Shown here one piece after another: positions 1 to 7,085 of a stretch of DNA of 9,790 nt. Each line of letters opens with the position of its first letter. The stretch's first letter is position 1. The notes below the pieces were generated by a model. That model made no database searches. It had not been told where the DNA came from and saw only the letters and a list, made by a program, of their open reading frames with translations. A program made the translations under genes and the position numbers. Source of the DNA: Rhodobacter sp. (GTDB lineage Bacteria; Pseudomonadota; Alphaproteobacteria; Rhodobacterales; Rhodobacteraceae); NCBI GenBank assembly GCA_013824055.1, contig PNNE01000242.1, positions 1-9,790 of the forward strand. The letters are read 5' to 3'.

Positions 1-523
1 CGGTGTGCGGGGCGGCATCGGGGACACCTTCGCCAAGCAGGTCCTCGACAAAGAACGCCGCGAACTGGGCGCGGCCCGAGACCCCGGCCTTGGAATAGAT
101 CCGCGTCAGCTGTGCGCGGACCGTGCCCTGGGCGGCCCCGCGCAGCCCGGCGATCTCGGCCACGTCCAGGCCCTTCAGCGCAAGGAACCCGACGTCGCGT
201 TCTGCCGGGGTCAGCGCCCAGGCCTGGAACTGCCGGTCGATCACCTCGGACAGCGCCCCCCGCGCCACGGCCAGGGCCTGGTCCTGGGCGCGCAGAAGCT
301 CGATCGTGCGGCGCAGCGCGAATGTGCCGAACAGGATGCCAAGGACCAGGGCGGCGGTCACCACGGCCTCGAAGATGAAATGGACCGACATCGGGTCCGC
401 GCGCAGGTCACCGATCACGTCCCCGACGAAGAACACCGTGCCAAGTGTCTGGATCACCAGAAAGACCGAGAGCGCCGCAGTCTGGCGCCGCCCCGCGCTG
501 ATGATGTCCGGGCTGGCGGTCAT
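1..523 (-). CDS. LuxR-family HTH transcriptional regulator with two N-terminal membrane helices (partial, C-terminal end outside window)
   Basis: Translating the minus strand from the ATG at 523-521 gives 174 open codons with no stop before the window edge. Residues about 100-165 form a LuxR-type helix-turn-helix: LTPAERDV, then GLDVAEIAGLRGAAQGTVRA, then LTRIYSKAGVSGRAQF. This matches the GerE/LuxR DNA-binding pattern, including the recognition-helix GTVRAQLTRIY. Ahead of it lie two hydrophobic stretches, about residues 17-35 and 48-70, then a basic, probably cytoplasmic linker (RRTIELLRAQ). No receiver or autoinducer-binding domain is seen. It is therefore probably a membrane-tethered regulator with a small N-terminal sensor. 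Its ATG overlaps the stop of the cytochrome b561 gene (ATGA), so the two are very likely co-transcribed and translationally coupled. What it senses and its targets are unknown; control of its own unit is an inference. The family call is firm, the membrane anchoring likely. Confidence 0.85.
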   Translation of the reverse strand, partial: MTASPDIISAGRRQTAALSVFLVIQTLGTVFFVGDVIGDLRADPMSVHFIFEAVVTAALVLGILFGTFALRRTIELLRAQDQALAVARGALSEVIDRQFQAWALTPAERDVGFLALKGLDVAEIAGLRGAAQGTVRAQLTRIYSKAGVSGRAQFAAFFVEDLLGEGVPDAAPHT

Positions 524-1155
524 TTGCGCCGTTGGCCAAGCACCATCGGTGCGACAAGGTTGCGGCGCATGGCGCGGCCTTCGACGAAGACGCCGACGAC
601 GTGCAGCGCGGCAAGGATCAACAGCAGGTTGGCAACCACTTCGTGGACCTCTTCGGCGGTGTGGCGCAGGCTGTCACCCTCGTCCGGGGATTCGCCGTCG
701 CTGTCCCTGATCAGATCAGACCAGTCGCCGGATGCAACCGCTGCCTTCTCGTCCGCCACCTGCATCGGTGTCGCACCGCCGGTCATCACCAGCCCGGTGA
801 CGGTCACCAGCGCCAGGCAGGCCCAGACCGCATAAGCCATCATCGCGCCCGCCGGGTTGTGCGAGGGGTAGTGCCGCACCTTGCCCGAAGCAATCTGGCC
901 CAGGTGGCGCAGCGCGGCAACGGGATCGGGCGGAAAGGCCGAGAACCGGGCCTCCTTCGGGCCAAGCACCCCCCAGACCAGCCGCAGCACCAGAAGCGCC
1001 AGCACCAGCCAGCCCAGCGAGACGTGCAAGAGGCTGCCGCCTTCATCCAGCGCCGCATTGACCAGGACCGAGCCGGCGACGCCCCAATGCGTCAGCCGCA
1101 CGACGGGGTCCCAAAGCAAGGGCGGGGCAGCGGAGTGGGTCTGGGGGGGTGCCAT
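520..1155 (-). CDS. Cytochrome b561-type membrane protein (cytochrome b/b6 domain, 211 aa)
   Basis: This is a predicted inner-membrane di-heme b-type cytochrome that passes electrons between a quinol or periplasmic partner and another carrier. Four hydrophobic helices lie at about residues 17-36, 42-65, 103-127 and 168-192. Candidate heme ligands are His23 (RLTHW, helix 1), His44 (LLHVSLGW, helix 2), and His171 and His185 on helix 4 (HEVVANLLL and ALHVVGVF). This is the pattern of the bacterial cytochrome b561 / Ni-Fe hydrogenase b-subunit family. Loop 2-3 and the C-terminus are basic, which puts them in the cytoplasm. Loop 3-4 (about 131-166) is long and acidic and would face the periplasm. 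The gene starts one base after the stop of the PepSY gene, and its stop overlaps the start of the regulator gene, so it is the middle member of a three-gene unit. The physiological electron partner cannot be read from the sequence. Confidence 0.88.
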   Translation of the reverse strand: MAPPQTHSAAPPLLWDPVVRLTHWGVAGSVLVNAALDEGGSLLHVSLGWLVLALLVLRLVWGVLGPKEARFSAFPPDPVAALRHLGQIASGKVRHYPSHNPAGAMMAYAVWACLALVTVTGLVMTGGATPMQVADEKAAVASGDWSDLIRDSDGESPDEGDSLRHTAEEVHEVVANLLLILAALHVVGVFVEGRAMRRNLVAPMVLGQRRK

Positions 1156-1156
1156 G

Positions 1157-1420
1157 TCAGTCCTCGGACTTGATGTCAGTGACCTTGCCCGAGGCCGGGT
1201 CGATGTAGACTTCCATCGCCTGCTGCGTCGCGGTGTCGGTGCACTTGGCCTCGATCCTGCCGTCCTCGGCCTCGAACCCCTTGACGGTGCAGCCTGCCTT
1301 TTCCAGCGCAGCCGTCGCAGTGGTCGGGTCGGTGCCGATCATGTCGCCAACGGCGGGCAGCGCCAGCGCGGCCATCGGCATCGTGGTCAGCGCGAGGATC
1401 GTGAGTAGCTTCAGGTTCAT
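1157..1420 (-). CDS. Secreted PepSY-domain protein (87 aa)
   Basis: This small exported protein has a typical signal peptide: Lys4, a hydrophobic core at residues 5-19, and a probable cleavage site after Ala-Leu-Ala20. The mature part of about 67 residues fits a single PepSY domain, with a helical segment (TATAALEKAGCTVKGFE), strands around GRIEAKC, and the characteristic end MEVYIDPASGKVTDIK. Two cysteines, Cys44 and Cys60, could form a periplasmic disulfide; there is no heme-binding CXXCH. PepSY domains are known as inhibitory or sensory modules, often beside redox membrane proteins and cytochromes. It abuts the cytochrome b561 gene and is the first gene of the unit, so a periplasmic accessory role for the cytochrome is a reasonable inference. 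The ATG at 1420-1418 has a modest purine-rich stretch (AAAGG) upstream. Fold assignment is fairly sure; function is not. Confidence 0.82.
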   Translation of the reverse strand: MNLKLLTILALTTMPMAALALPAVGDMIGTDPTTATAALEKAGCTVKGFEAEDGRIEAKCTDTATQQAMEVYIDPASGKVTDIKSED

Positions 1421-1640
1421 GGTCTTGCCTTTCGGTTCGGCCTTGCCAGAAAGCAGGGCCGGCTCCGGAACACCGTGTCCCGGATGGCCGCTTCTGCTCC
1501 GATCCCAAGCCTGCCCTCCATCCCGGCGGCGCTTACCCCGCCCGGCTTAAGCGCGTGCTGACAGCCGGCGTGGGCCCGTCTCTCCCCTTGCGCGGGGGGG
1601 CGGCGCGGGCGATATGTGGGGCAAAGGGAAGGAACCCGCG
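1421..1640. promoter_or_regulatory. Divergent promoter region between the PepSY unit (minus) and the PerM-family transporter (plus)
   Basis: About 220 bases separate two divergently transcribed units, so both promoters must lie here. On the plus strand, TTGCGC at 1588-1593 and GATATG at 1611-1616 are 17 bases apart, which would start transcription near 1623, some 18 bases before the ATG at 1641. The -10 match is poor (3 of 6). On the minus strand I see no convincing -35/-10 pair ahead of the PepSY gene. No clear operator dyad or structured leader stands out, and no reading frame here looks like a gene. Confidence 0.35.
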
Positions 1641-2786
1641 ATGGCCCTGCCGACCTCACAGCAGTTGCGATACTGGGGCATCGCCGCGGCGGTGTTCCTG
1701 CTGCTTCTGTGGCTGCTGGGCAATGTGCTGCTGCCCTTCATCGTCGGCGGTGCCATCGCCTATTTCCTGGACCCCGTGGCTGACCGGCTGGAGCGGCTGG
1801 GCATGTCCCGCGTTGCCGCCACGACAGTGATCTCGCTGGTGGCCCTGCTTCTGGTCGTGCTGCTGGTGCTGGCGGTGATCCCGACCCTGGTCAACCAGCT
1901 GACCGCCCTGGTGAACGCCGCACCGGACATCAGCAAACGCCTGCAGGTCTTCCTGCTGGAGCGTTTCCCCGAGCTGGCCGACAATACCTCGACCATCCGC
2001 CAGACCCTGGCCGAGATCGCTGCGGCGATCCAGGCGCGGGGCGGAGAGCTGGTGCAGGGCGTCGTCACTTCGGCGCTGGGGGTGATCTCGATCATCGTGT
2101 TCATCGTGGTCGTGCCGGTCGTGGCCTTCTACCTGCTGCTCGACTGGGACATGATGCTGACGCGGATCGATTCCATGCTGCCCCTGGACCACGCCCCCAC
2201 GATCCGCCGCCTTGCGCACGAGATCGACGCGGTGCTGGCGGGCTTCGTGCGGGGGCAGGTCTCGGTCTGCGTCGCGCTTGGCACCTTCTACGCCGTCGCG
2301 CTGATGGCGGCGGGCCTGCAATTCGGCCTGGTCGTCGGGGCCATCGCCGGCGCAATCACCTTCATTCCATACGTCGGATCACTGGTCGGCGGGATTCTGG
2401 CCGTGGGTCTGGCGCTGTTCCAGTTCTGGGGTGACTGGCTGCAGATCGGCATCATCGCGGCCATCTTCGCCGTGGGCCAGTTCGTCGAGGGCAACATCCT
2501 GACCCCCCGCCTGGTGGGCAAGTCGGTCGGGCTGCATCCGGTCTGGCTTCTGTTCGCGCTTTCGGCCTTCGGCACCGTCTTCGGCTTCGTGGGCATGCTG
2601 ATCGCCGTGCCCGTCGCCGCCTCGATCGGCGTCCTTACCCGCTTCGGGATCGAGCAGTACCGCGCAAGCCTGCTGTACCAGGGCACCACGGGGCACACCC
2701 AGGCGCCACCCGATGCCGTGCCGCTGCCAGCCCCCAGACCGAAGCGCAGCCGCAAGACCGCCGGCGGGGCCGGAGAGGGCGCGTGA
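1641..2786 (+). CDS. AI-2E/PerM-family membrane transporter (381 aa)
   Basis: This polytopic inner-membrane protein belongs to the AI-2E family (TqsA/PerM-like, PF01594). Hydrophobic segments lie at about residues 12-33, 58-84, 145-168, 208-240, 247-262, 268-282 and 300-333. Family hallmarks are present in the C-terminal half: PYVGSLVGG at 243-251 and EGNILTPRLVGKSVGLHP at 283-300. The tail (340-381) is proline- and lysine/arginine-rich and probably cytoplasmic. I chose the ATG at 1641 because AAGGA lies seven bases upstream; an in-frame ATG at 1614 would add nine residues without a good ribosome site. The stop overlaps the GTG of hdaA (GTGA), so the two are translationally coupled. The family name reflects E. 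coli TqsA; members export varied solutes or ions, and here the substrate is unknown. The perM-hdaA-ppk order is a common alphaproteobacterial arrangement, so quorum-sensing transport should not be assumed. Confidence 0.9.
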   Translation: MALPTSQQLRYWGIAAAVFLLLLWLLGNVLLPFIVGGAIAYFLDPVADRLERLGMSRVAATTVISLVALLLVVLLVLAVIPTLVNQLTALVNAAPDISKRLQVFLLERFPELADNTSTIRQTLAEIAAAIQARGGELVQGVVTSALGVISIIVFIVVVPVVAFYLLLDWDMMLTRIDSMLPLDHAPTIRRLAHEIDAVLAGFVRGQVSVCVALGTFYAVALMAAGLQFGLVVGAIAGAITFIPYVGSLVGGILAVGLALFQFWGDWLQIGIIAAIFAVGQFVEGNILTPRLVGKSVGLHPVWLLFALSAFGTVFGFVGMLIAVPVAASIGVLTRFGIEQYRASLLYQGTTGHTQAPPDAVPLPAPRPKRSRKTAGGAGEGA

Positions 2787-3457
2787 TCCGCCAGCTTGCG
2801 TTCGACCTGCCCAGTGTCGAGGCGATGACGCGCGAACATTTCTTCGTCGCGCCCTCGAACGCGCTGGCGCTGCAGGCAATCGAAGGCTGGCGGGACTGGC
2901 CGGGCCGCAAGCAGATGATCGTGGGTCCCGAAGGCTCGGGCAAGACGCATCTTGCGCATGTCTGGGCGGCGCTTTCCGGCGCGGTGATACTGCCTGCGAC
3001 GGGCCTTGCCGGGACCGACATCGCCAGCCTTTCAGGGCGCGCGGTGGTGGTCGAGGATGCCGACCGGATCGGCGGGGGCGACCGGATCGGCGAGGCCGAG
3101 GCGCAGCTTTTCCACCTGCACAACCTGGTCACCGCGTCGGGCGCGCTGCTGCTGACCGCCCGCACCCCGCCCCGCGACTGGGGCCTGGCGCTTGCCGACC
3201 TGAAAAGCCGGATGCAGGCCACACCCATCGCAACGCTGGAGCGGCCGGATGACGCGCTGCTTTCGGCCGTTCTGGTCAAGCTCTTCGCCGACCGGCAGGT
3301 CGCGGTGCCGCCAAACCTGATCCCCTACCTGGTCAGCCGGATGCCCCGGTCGATCGGCGCCGCCCGAGGCCTTGTCGCAGCGCTGGATGCCCGCGCGCTG
3401 GCTGCCGGTCGGCCCATCACCCGACCGCTGGCGGGCGAACTTCTGGACCTTGACTAG
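2783..3457 (+). CDS. hdaA: HdaA, regulatory inactivator of DnaA (DnaA-homologous AAA+ protein, 224 aa)
   Basis: Hda/HdaA binds the DNA-loaded sliding clamp and stimulates ATP hydrolysis by DnaA, preventing re-initiation of chromosome replication. The N-terminal QLAFDL (residues 4-9) looks like the clamp-binding peptide. An AAA+ core follows: Walker A GPEGSGKTHL at 48-57, a Walker B-like VVVEDAD at 88-94, a sensor-1 region ALLLTARTPP at 121-130, a box VII-like ADLKSRMQA at 138-146 whose Arg143 would be the arginine finger, and a sensor-2 region SRMPRSIGAAR at 185-195. There is no C-terminal DnaA-type DNA-binding domain, which separates it from DnaA itself; the length is typical of Hda proteins. 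The GTG start overlaps the transporter stop. It forms a two-gene unit with the upstream transporter; readthrough into ppk, 87 bases on, is possible. The alternative name is simply DnaA/Hda family protein. Confidence 0.9.
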   Translation: MIRQLAFDLPSVEAMTREHFFVAPSNALALQAIEGWRDWPGRKQMIVGPEGSGKTHLAHVWAALSGAVILPATGLAGTDIASLSGRAVVVEDADRIGGGDRIGEAEAQLFHLHNLVTASGALLLTARTPPRDWGLALADLKSRMQATPIATLERPDDALLSAVLVKLFADRQVAVPPNLIPYLVSRMPRSIGAARGLVAALDARALAAGRPITRPLAGELLDLD

Positions 3458-3544
3458 GGCTCACCGCGGCGTCACTGGACAGTCTGCCGCCAAGCTGCCT
3501 TACTGTCGCAATAGTTTCACAGAGTGGACGGCATAAGCGCGCCC
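3458..3544 (+). promoter_or_regulatory. hdaA-ppk spacer with weak heptamer direct repeats (possible Pho-box-like site)
   Basis: This 87-base gap has no hairpin with a T-run, so nothing clearly ends hdaA transcription. CTGCCGC (3484-3490) and CTGCCTT (3495-3501) are separated by four bases, an 11-base period. A third similar heptamer, CTGTCGC (3503-3509), follows but is out of that period. This resembles the alphaproteobacterial PhoB box (CTGTCAT-N4-CTGTCAT), though the matches are only partial. A TAGTTT about ten bases later (3512-3517) could be a -10. This is a weak inference from pattern alone. Confidence 0.2.
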
Positions 3545-5746
<2,202 letters not shown>

Positions 5747-5754
5747 GGCCGGAC

Positions 5755-5799
5755 CAAATTCCTTCAAAGGAATTTGCAAATCTTTTCGAAAAGATTTGC
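5755..5799. terminator. Pair of abutting perfect palindromes, probable bidirectional terminator
   Basis: Two inverted repeats fill the gap between convergent ppk and mmcB. The first (5755-5776) has 10-base arms, CAAATTCCTT and AAGGAATTTG, around a two-base centre. The second (5776-5799) is a gapless 24-base palindrome with half-site GCAAATCTTTTC; the two share one G. They begin 8 bases after the ppk stop and end 3 bases before the mmcB stop. They are AT-rich in a GC-rich setting. There is no classical GC-stem plus long T-run, so a bidirectional terminator, transcript-end stabiliser or dispersed intergenic repeat are all possible. Confidence 0.6.
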
Positions 5800-5802
5800 C
5801 GC

Positions 5803-6264
5803 TCAGACCCCCGCGCCGGGATCCCGCATCAGCTGCAGCCGCCCCGCAGCCGCCCGTGCGAAGGTCCGCAGCACCACCTTGCGCCGGGCGCCCGACAGGG
5901 GTGTCTCCGGGGCCATCCGCACCACCTCGGCATCATAGGGATCGGCCAGGATCAGCCCGGTCTCGGGCGGCAGCAGGTCCACCGGGAAATCGGCATCCAC
6001 CGCCCAGAAGAAGCGGTCGCACCAGTCGAGATAGCCCTGCCACTTGCGGTCCGACCGAAAGTCCGCCCGGCCCGACTTGCACTCCACCACCCAGACCTCG
6101 CCCCGCGGACCCAGGGCCATCACGTCCACCCGCAGACCCGAAGTCGGGATCAGCTCCTCGACACAGACGAAATCCAGCGCGCGCAGGCCCCGGCACACGC
6201 CGCGCTGCAGGCGTTGCCCGGGAAGCACAGGCAAGGTCTCGACGATGTCGACTGGCATGTCCAT
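5803..6264 (-). CDS. mmcB: MmcB-family DNA repair protein, PD-(D/E)XK nuclease-like (153 aa)
   Basis: The protein matches the MmcB family (formerly DUF1052), found in alphaproteobacteria and named for mitomycin C sensitivity of a Caulobacter mutant. Numbering from the ATG at 6264, the core is RVDVMALGP at 45-53, with Asp47, followed by VWVVECKSGRADF, with Glu61 and Lys63. This gives the D-x13-E-x-K signature of PD-(D/E)XK nucleases; Glu36/Glu37 upstream may complete the site. RGVCRGLRAL at 22-31 and DRKWQGYLDWCDRFFWAV are other family-typical segments. There is no signal peptide, so it is cytoplasmic. A TTG at 6282 would extend the frame by six residues, but it lies inside the SOS box, so I prefer the ATG at 6264; the ATG at 6258 is also possible. 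No ribosome site precedes either, consistent with a leaderless message. LexA control is strongly suggested. Nuclease activity is inferred from the fold only. Confidence 0.88.
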   Translation of the reverse strand: MDMPVDIVETLPVLPGQRLQRGVCRGLRALDFVCVEELIPTSGLRVDVMALGPRGEVWVVECKSGRADFRSDRKWQGYLDWCDRFFWAVDADFPVDLLPPETGLILADPYDAEVVRMAPETPLSGARRKVVLRTFARAAAGRLQLMRDPGAGV

Positions 6265-6270
6265 GCGGGA

Positions 6271-6299
6271 AATATGAACCAAAGGTGAACATCTGTCCA
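6271..6299 (-). promoter_or_regulatory. mmcB promoter (TGGACA-N17-CATATT)
   Basis: On the minus strand, TGGACA (6299-6294) and CATATT (6276-6271) are exactly 17 bases apart, each close to the sigma-70 consensus. The expected start point, about seven bases past the -10, falls at or beside the A of the ATG at 6264. A leaderless transcript is therefore predicted, which fits the lack of a Shine-Dalgarno sequence. Confidence 0.6.
6276..6290 (-). promoter_or_regulatory. SOS box (LexA operator), GTTC-N7-GTTC
   Basis: Reading the minus strand, GTTCACCTTTGGTTC is a perfect direct repeat of GTTC with seven bases between the repeats, the known LexA site of alphaproteobacteria. It occupies the spacer between the -35 and -10 of the mmcB promoter and overlaps the first base of the -10, an ideal place to block RNA polymerase. 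It lies 11 bases upstream of the ATG of a DNA repair gene whose family is known to be damage-inducible. Confidence 0.85.
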
Positions 6300-6351
6300 G
6301 CCTTGCGCCCGCCCCCTTGCACGCCTATCTTGAGCCTTGGCGGGTTCTGCT

Positions 6352-6373
6352 CCTCACGTGCGAGGCCTTTTTT
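6352..6373 (+). terminator. Weak terminator-like hairpin with T6 tail
   Basis: CCTC at 6352-6355 and GAGG at 6362-6365 form a four-pair stem with a six-base loop, followed by CC and six T. The stem is short. On the plus strand nothing coding precedes it, so it would end either a short unannotated RNA or stray transcription. Confidence 0.25.
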
Positions 6374-6500
6374 CCAGTGGCCGATAAGCAAACGCACGGG
6401 GGCTGGCTCTGACAGGATCCTGGTCCTGTTACCTGGTTCCCACCTGAGACCTCTGGCTCTCGGGAAATCCCGGCACTCCACGGCTGCTGCGGGCCCGCCA

Positions 6501-6548
6501 CCCGATCTTCCAGACGCCCGATCTTTCAGACGCCCGATCTTCCAGACG
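6501..6548. repeat. Three tandem copies of a 16-bp repeat (CCCGATCTTYCAGACG)
   Basis: Copies lie at 6501-6516, 6517-6532 and 6533-6548. The first and third are identical; the second has T for C at position 10. A unit of 16 is not a multiple of three, so the array is not coding. It lies downstream of the 105-aa gene on the minus strand. Right after it, CAGAC (6543-6547) and GTCTG (6555-6559) can form a five-pair hairpin, possibly the end of that gene's transcript. Confidence 0.9.
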
Positions 6549-6574
6549 CTCGGAGTCTGCGACGAGACCGGGGC

Positions 6575-6892
6575 CTAGCGCCGACCGACCCGCTGCTGCA
6601 CGGGAATCGGCACGGGCACCAGAACCGGCAGCGGCTCGGGCGCGCCGTGGCCACCCTTGGGGCCGGCGTCGTCTTCGGCCATGTTCATGATGCGGAAGGC
6701 AAACTGCACCGCCGAAAAGACGATGCCGTTGAAGATGACCAGCATCGCCGCCGCAACCCAGCCGATGTCGGATGCCATCACCAGATGTCCAAGCCCCGCC
6801 ACGTCAAACCACATGAGACCCGCCGTGAAGGCCCCGGCTATGCCGAACCCCAGGACAACGGACTGGATGTAGACACGGATCAGCGCGGGCAT
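6575..6892 (-). CDS. Small two-helix membrane protein, function unknown (105 aa)
   Basis: The protein has two predicted membrane helices, at about residues 8-29 (YIQSVVLGFGIAGAFTAGLMW) and 43-66 (GWVAAAMLVIFNGIVFSAVQF). A cytoplasmic-like tail follows, acidic and then rich in proline and valine (PLPVLVPVPIP), with a basic end QQRVGRR. It resembles uncharacterised small membrane proteins of Rhodobacterales with a similar ALIRVYIQSV start, but I can name no function. The ATG at 6892 is chosen because GGAGGT ends four bases before it. In-frame ATGs further upstream (6904, 6946) lack ribosome sites; the one at 6904 overlaps the Shine-Dalgarno sequence itself, and the one at 6946 lies within the predicted -35. 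It is divergent from the host-attachment-family gene across a 193-base spacer. Confidence 0.75.
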   Translation of the reverse strand: MPALIRVYIQSVVLGFGIAGAFTAGLMWFDVAGLGHLVMASDIGWVAAAMLVIFNGIVFSAVQFAFRIMNMAEDDAGPKGGHGAPEPLPVLVPVPIPVQQRVGRR

Positions 6893-6917
6893 CGGGACCT
6901 CCATGCGGTGTGCGTCA

Positions 6918-6946
6918 AAGCTAGGCGCGGTGGGCGCGATTGCCAA
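6918..6946 (-). promoter_or_regulatory. Promoter of the 105-aa membrane protein gene (TTGGCA-N17-TAGCTT)
   Basis: On the minus strand, TTGGCA (6946-6941, five of six consensus bases) and TAGCTT (6923-6918) are 17 bases apart. Transcription would start near 6911, leaving a leader of about 19 bases that contains the GGAGGT ribosome site. This supports the ATG at 6892. Confidence 0.5.
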
Positions 6947-6991
6947 GCCCTCGCCTGCAACCCGCGCGATTCCGCCGCAGCCCGCGTCGCA

Positions 6992-7010
6992 CTGCCGGAA
7001 GAATCGGCAG
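6992..7010. promoter_or_regulatory. Inverted repeat CTGCCG-N7-CGGCAG in the divergent promoter region
   Basis: Two perfect six-base arms (6992-6997 and 7005-7010) flank a seven-base centre. The site lies between the divergent genes at 6892 and 7086, upstream of both predicted start regions, so it could be an operator. It has no T-run on the plus strand and does not look like a terminator. The plus-strand promoter itself is unclear; TTGCCG at 7027-7032 with GACACT 17 bases on is a weak candidate. Confidence 0.3.
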
Positions 7011-7085
7011 AAAACTGACTCAGATCATTGCCGGAACCTGGCTCTTGGCGGACACTGGGACATGCACCGCAACGGAGGACCCGCC

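Larger units (their letters stand above)
6300..6574. other. Noncoding stretch of about 275 bases between mmcB and the 105-aa membrane protein gene
   Basis: I see no believable gene on either strand here. It holds, from left to right: a possible plus-strand promoter (TTGCGC 6303-6308, 17 bases, TATCTT 6326-6331); a small hairpin followed by six T (6352-6373); a perfect hairpin ACAGGA/TCCTGT (6412-6429, six-base loop); a CGGGA/TCCCG hairpin near 6460; and three 16-base tandem repeats (6501-6548). CAGTGGCCG at 6375-6383 can pair with CGGCTGCTG at 6481-6489 (nine pairs, two G-U), enclosing the inner hairpins. A structured small RNA is possible but unproven, and I do not recognise a known RNA family. 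Confidence 0.4.

Noticed and set aside
1641..2786. Quorum-sensing AI-2 exporter
   Set aside because: The family label alone does not show autoinducer transport; no lux/lsr genes are nearby and the context is hdaA/ppk.
3524..3544. GTG start for ppk adding seven residues
   Set aside because: There is no ribosome site and the extra residues have no family similarity; the ATG at 3545 is more natural, though not proven.
6265..6282. TTG start for mmcB adding six residues
   Set aside because: The codon lies inside the SOS box and upstream of the predicted transcript start, with no ribosome site.
6501..6548. CRISPR-like array
   Set aside because: The 16-base copies are directly adjacent with no spacers and there are no cas genes, so it is a simple tandem repeat.
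6903..7085. N-terminal extension of the host-attachment-family protein
   Set aside because: The extension crosses the divergent promoter region and inverted repeat and has no family similarity; a GGAGG directly ahead of the ATG at 7086 decides the start.
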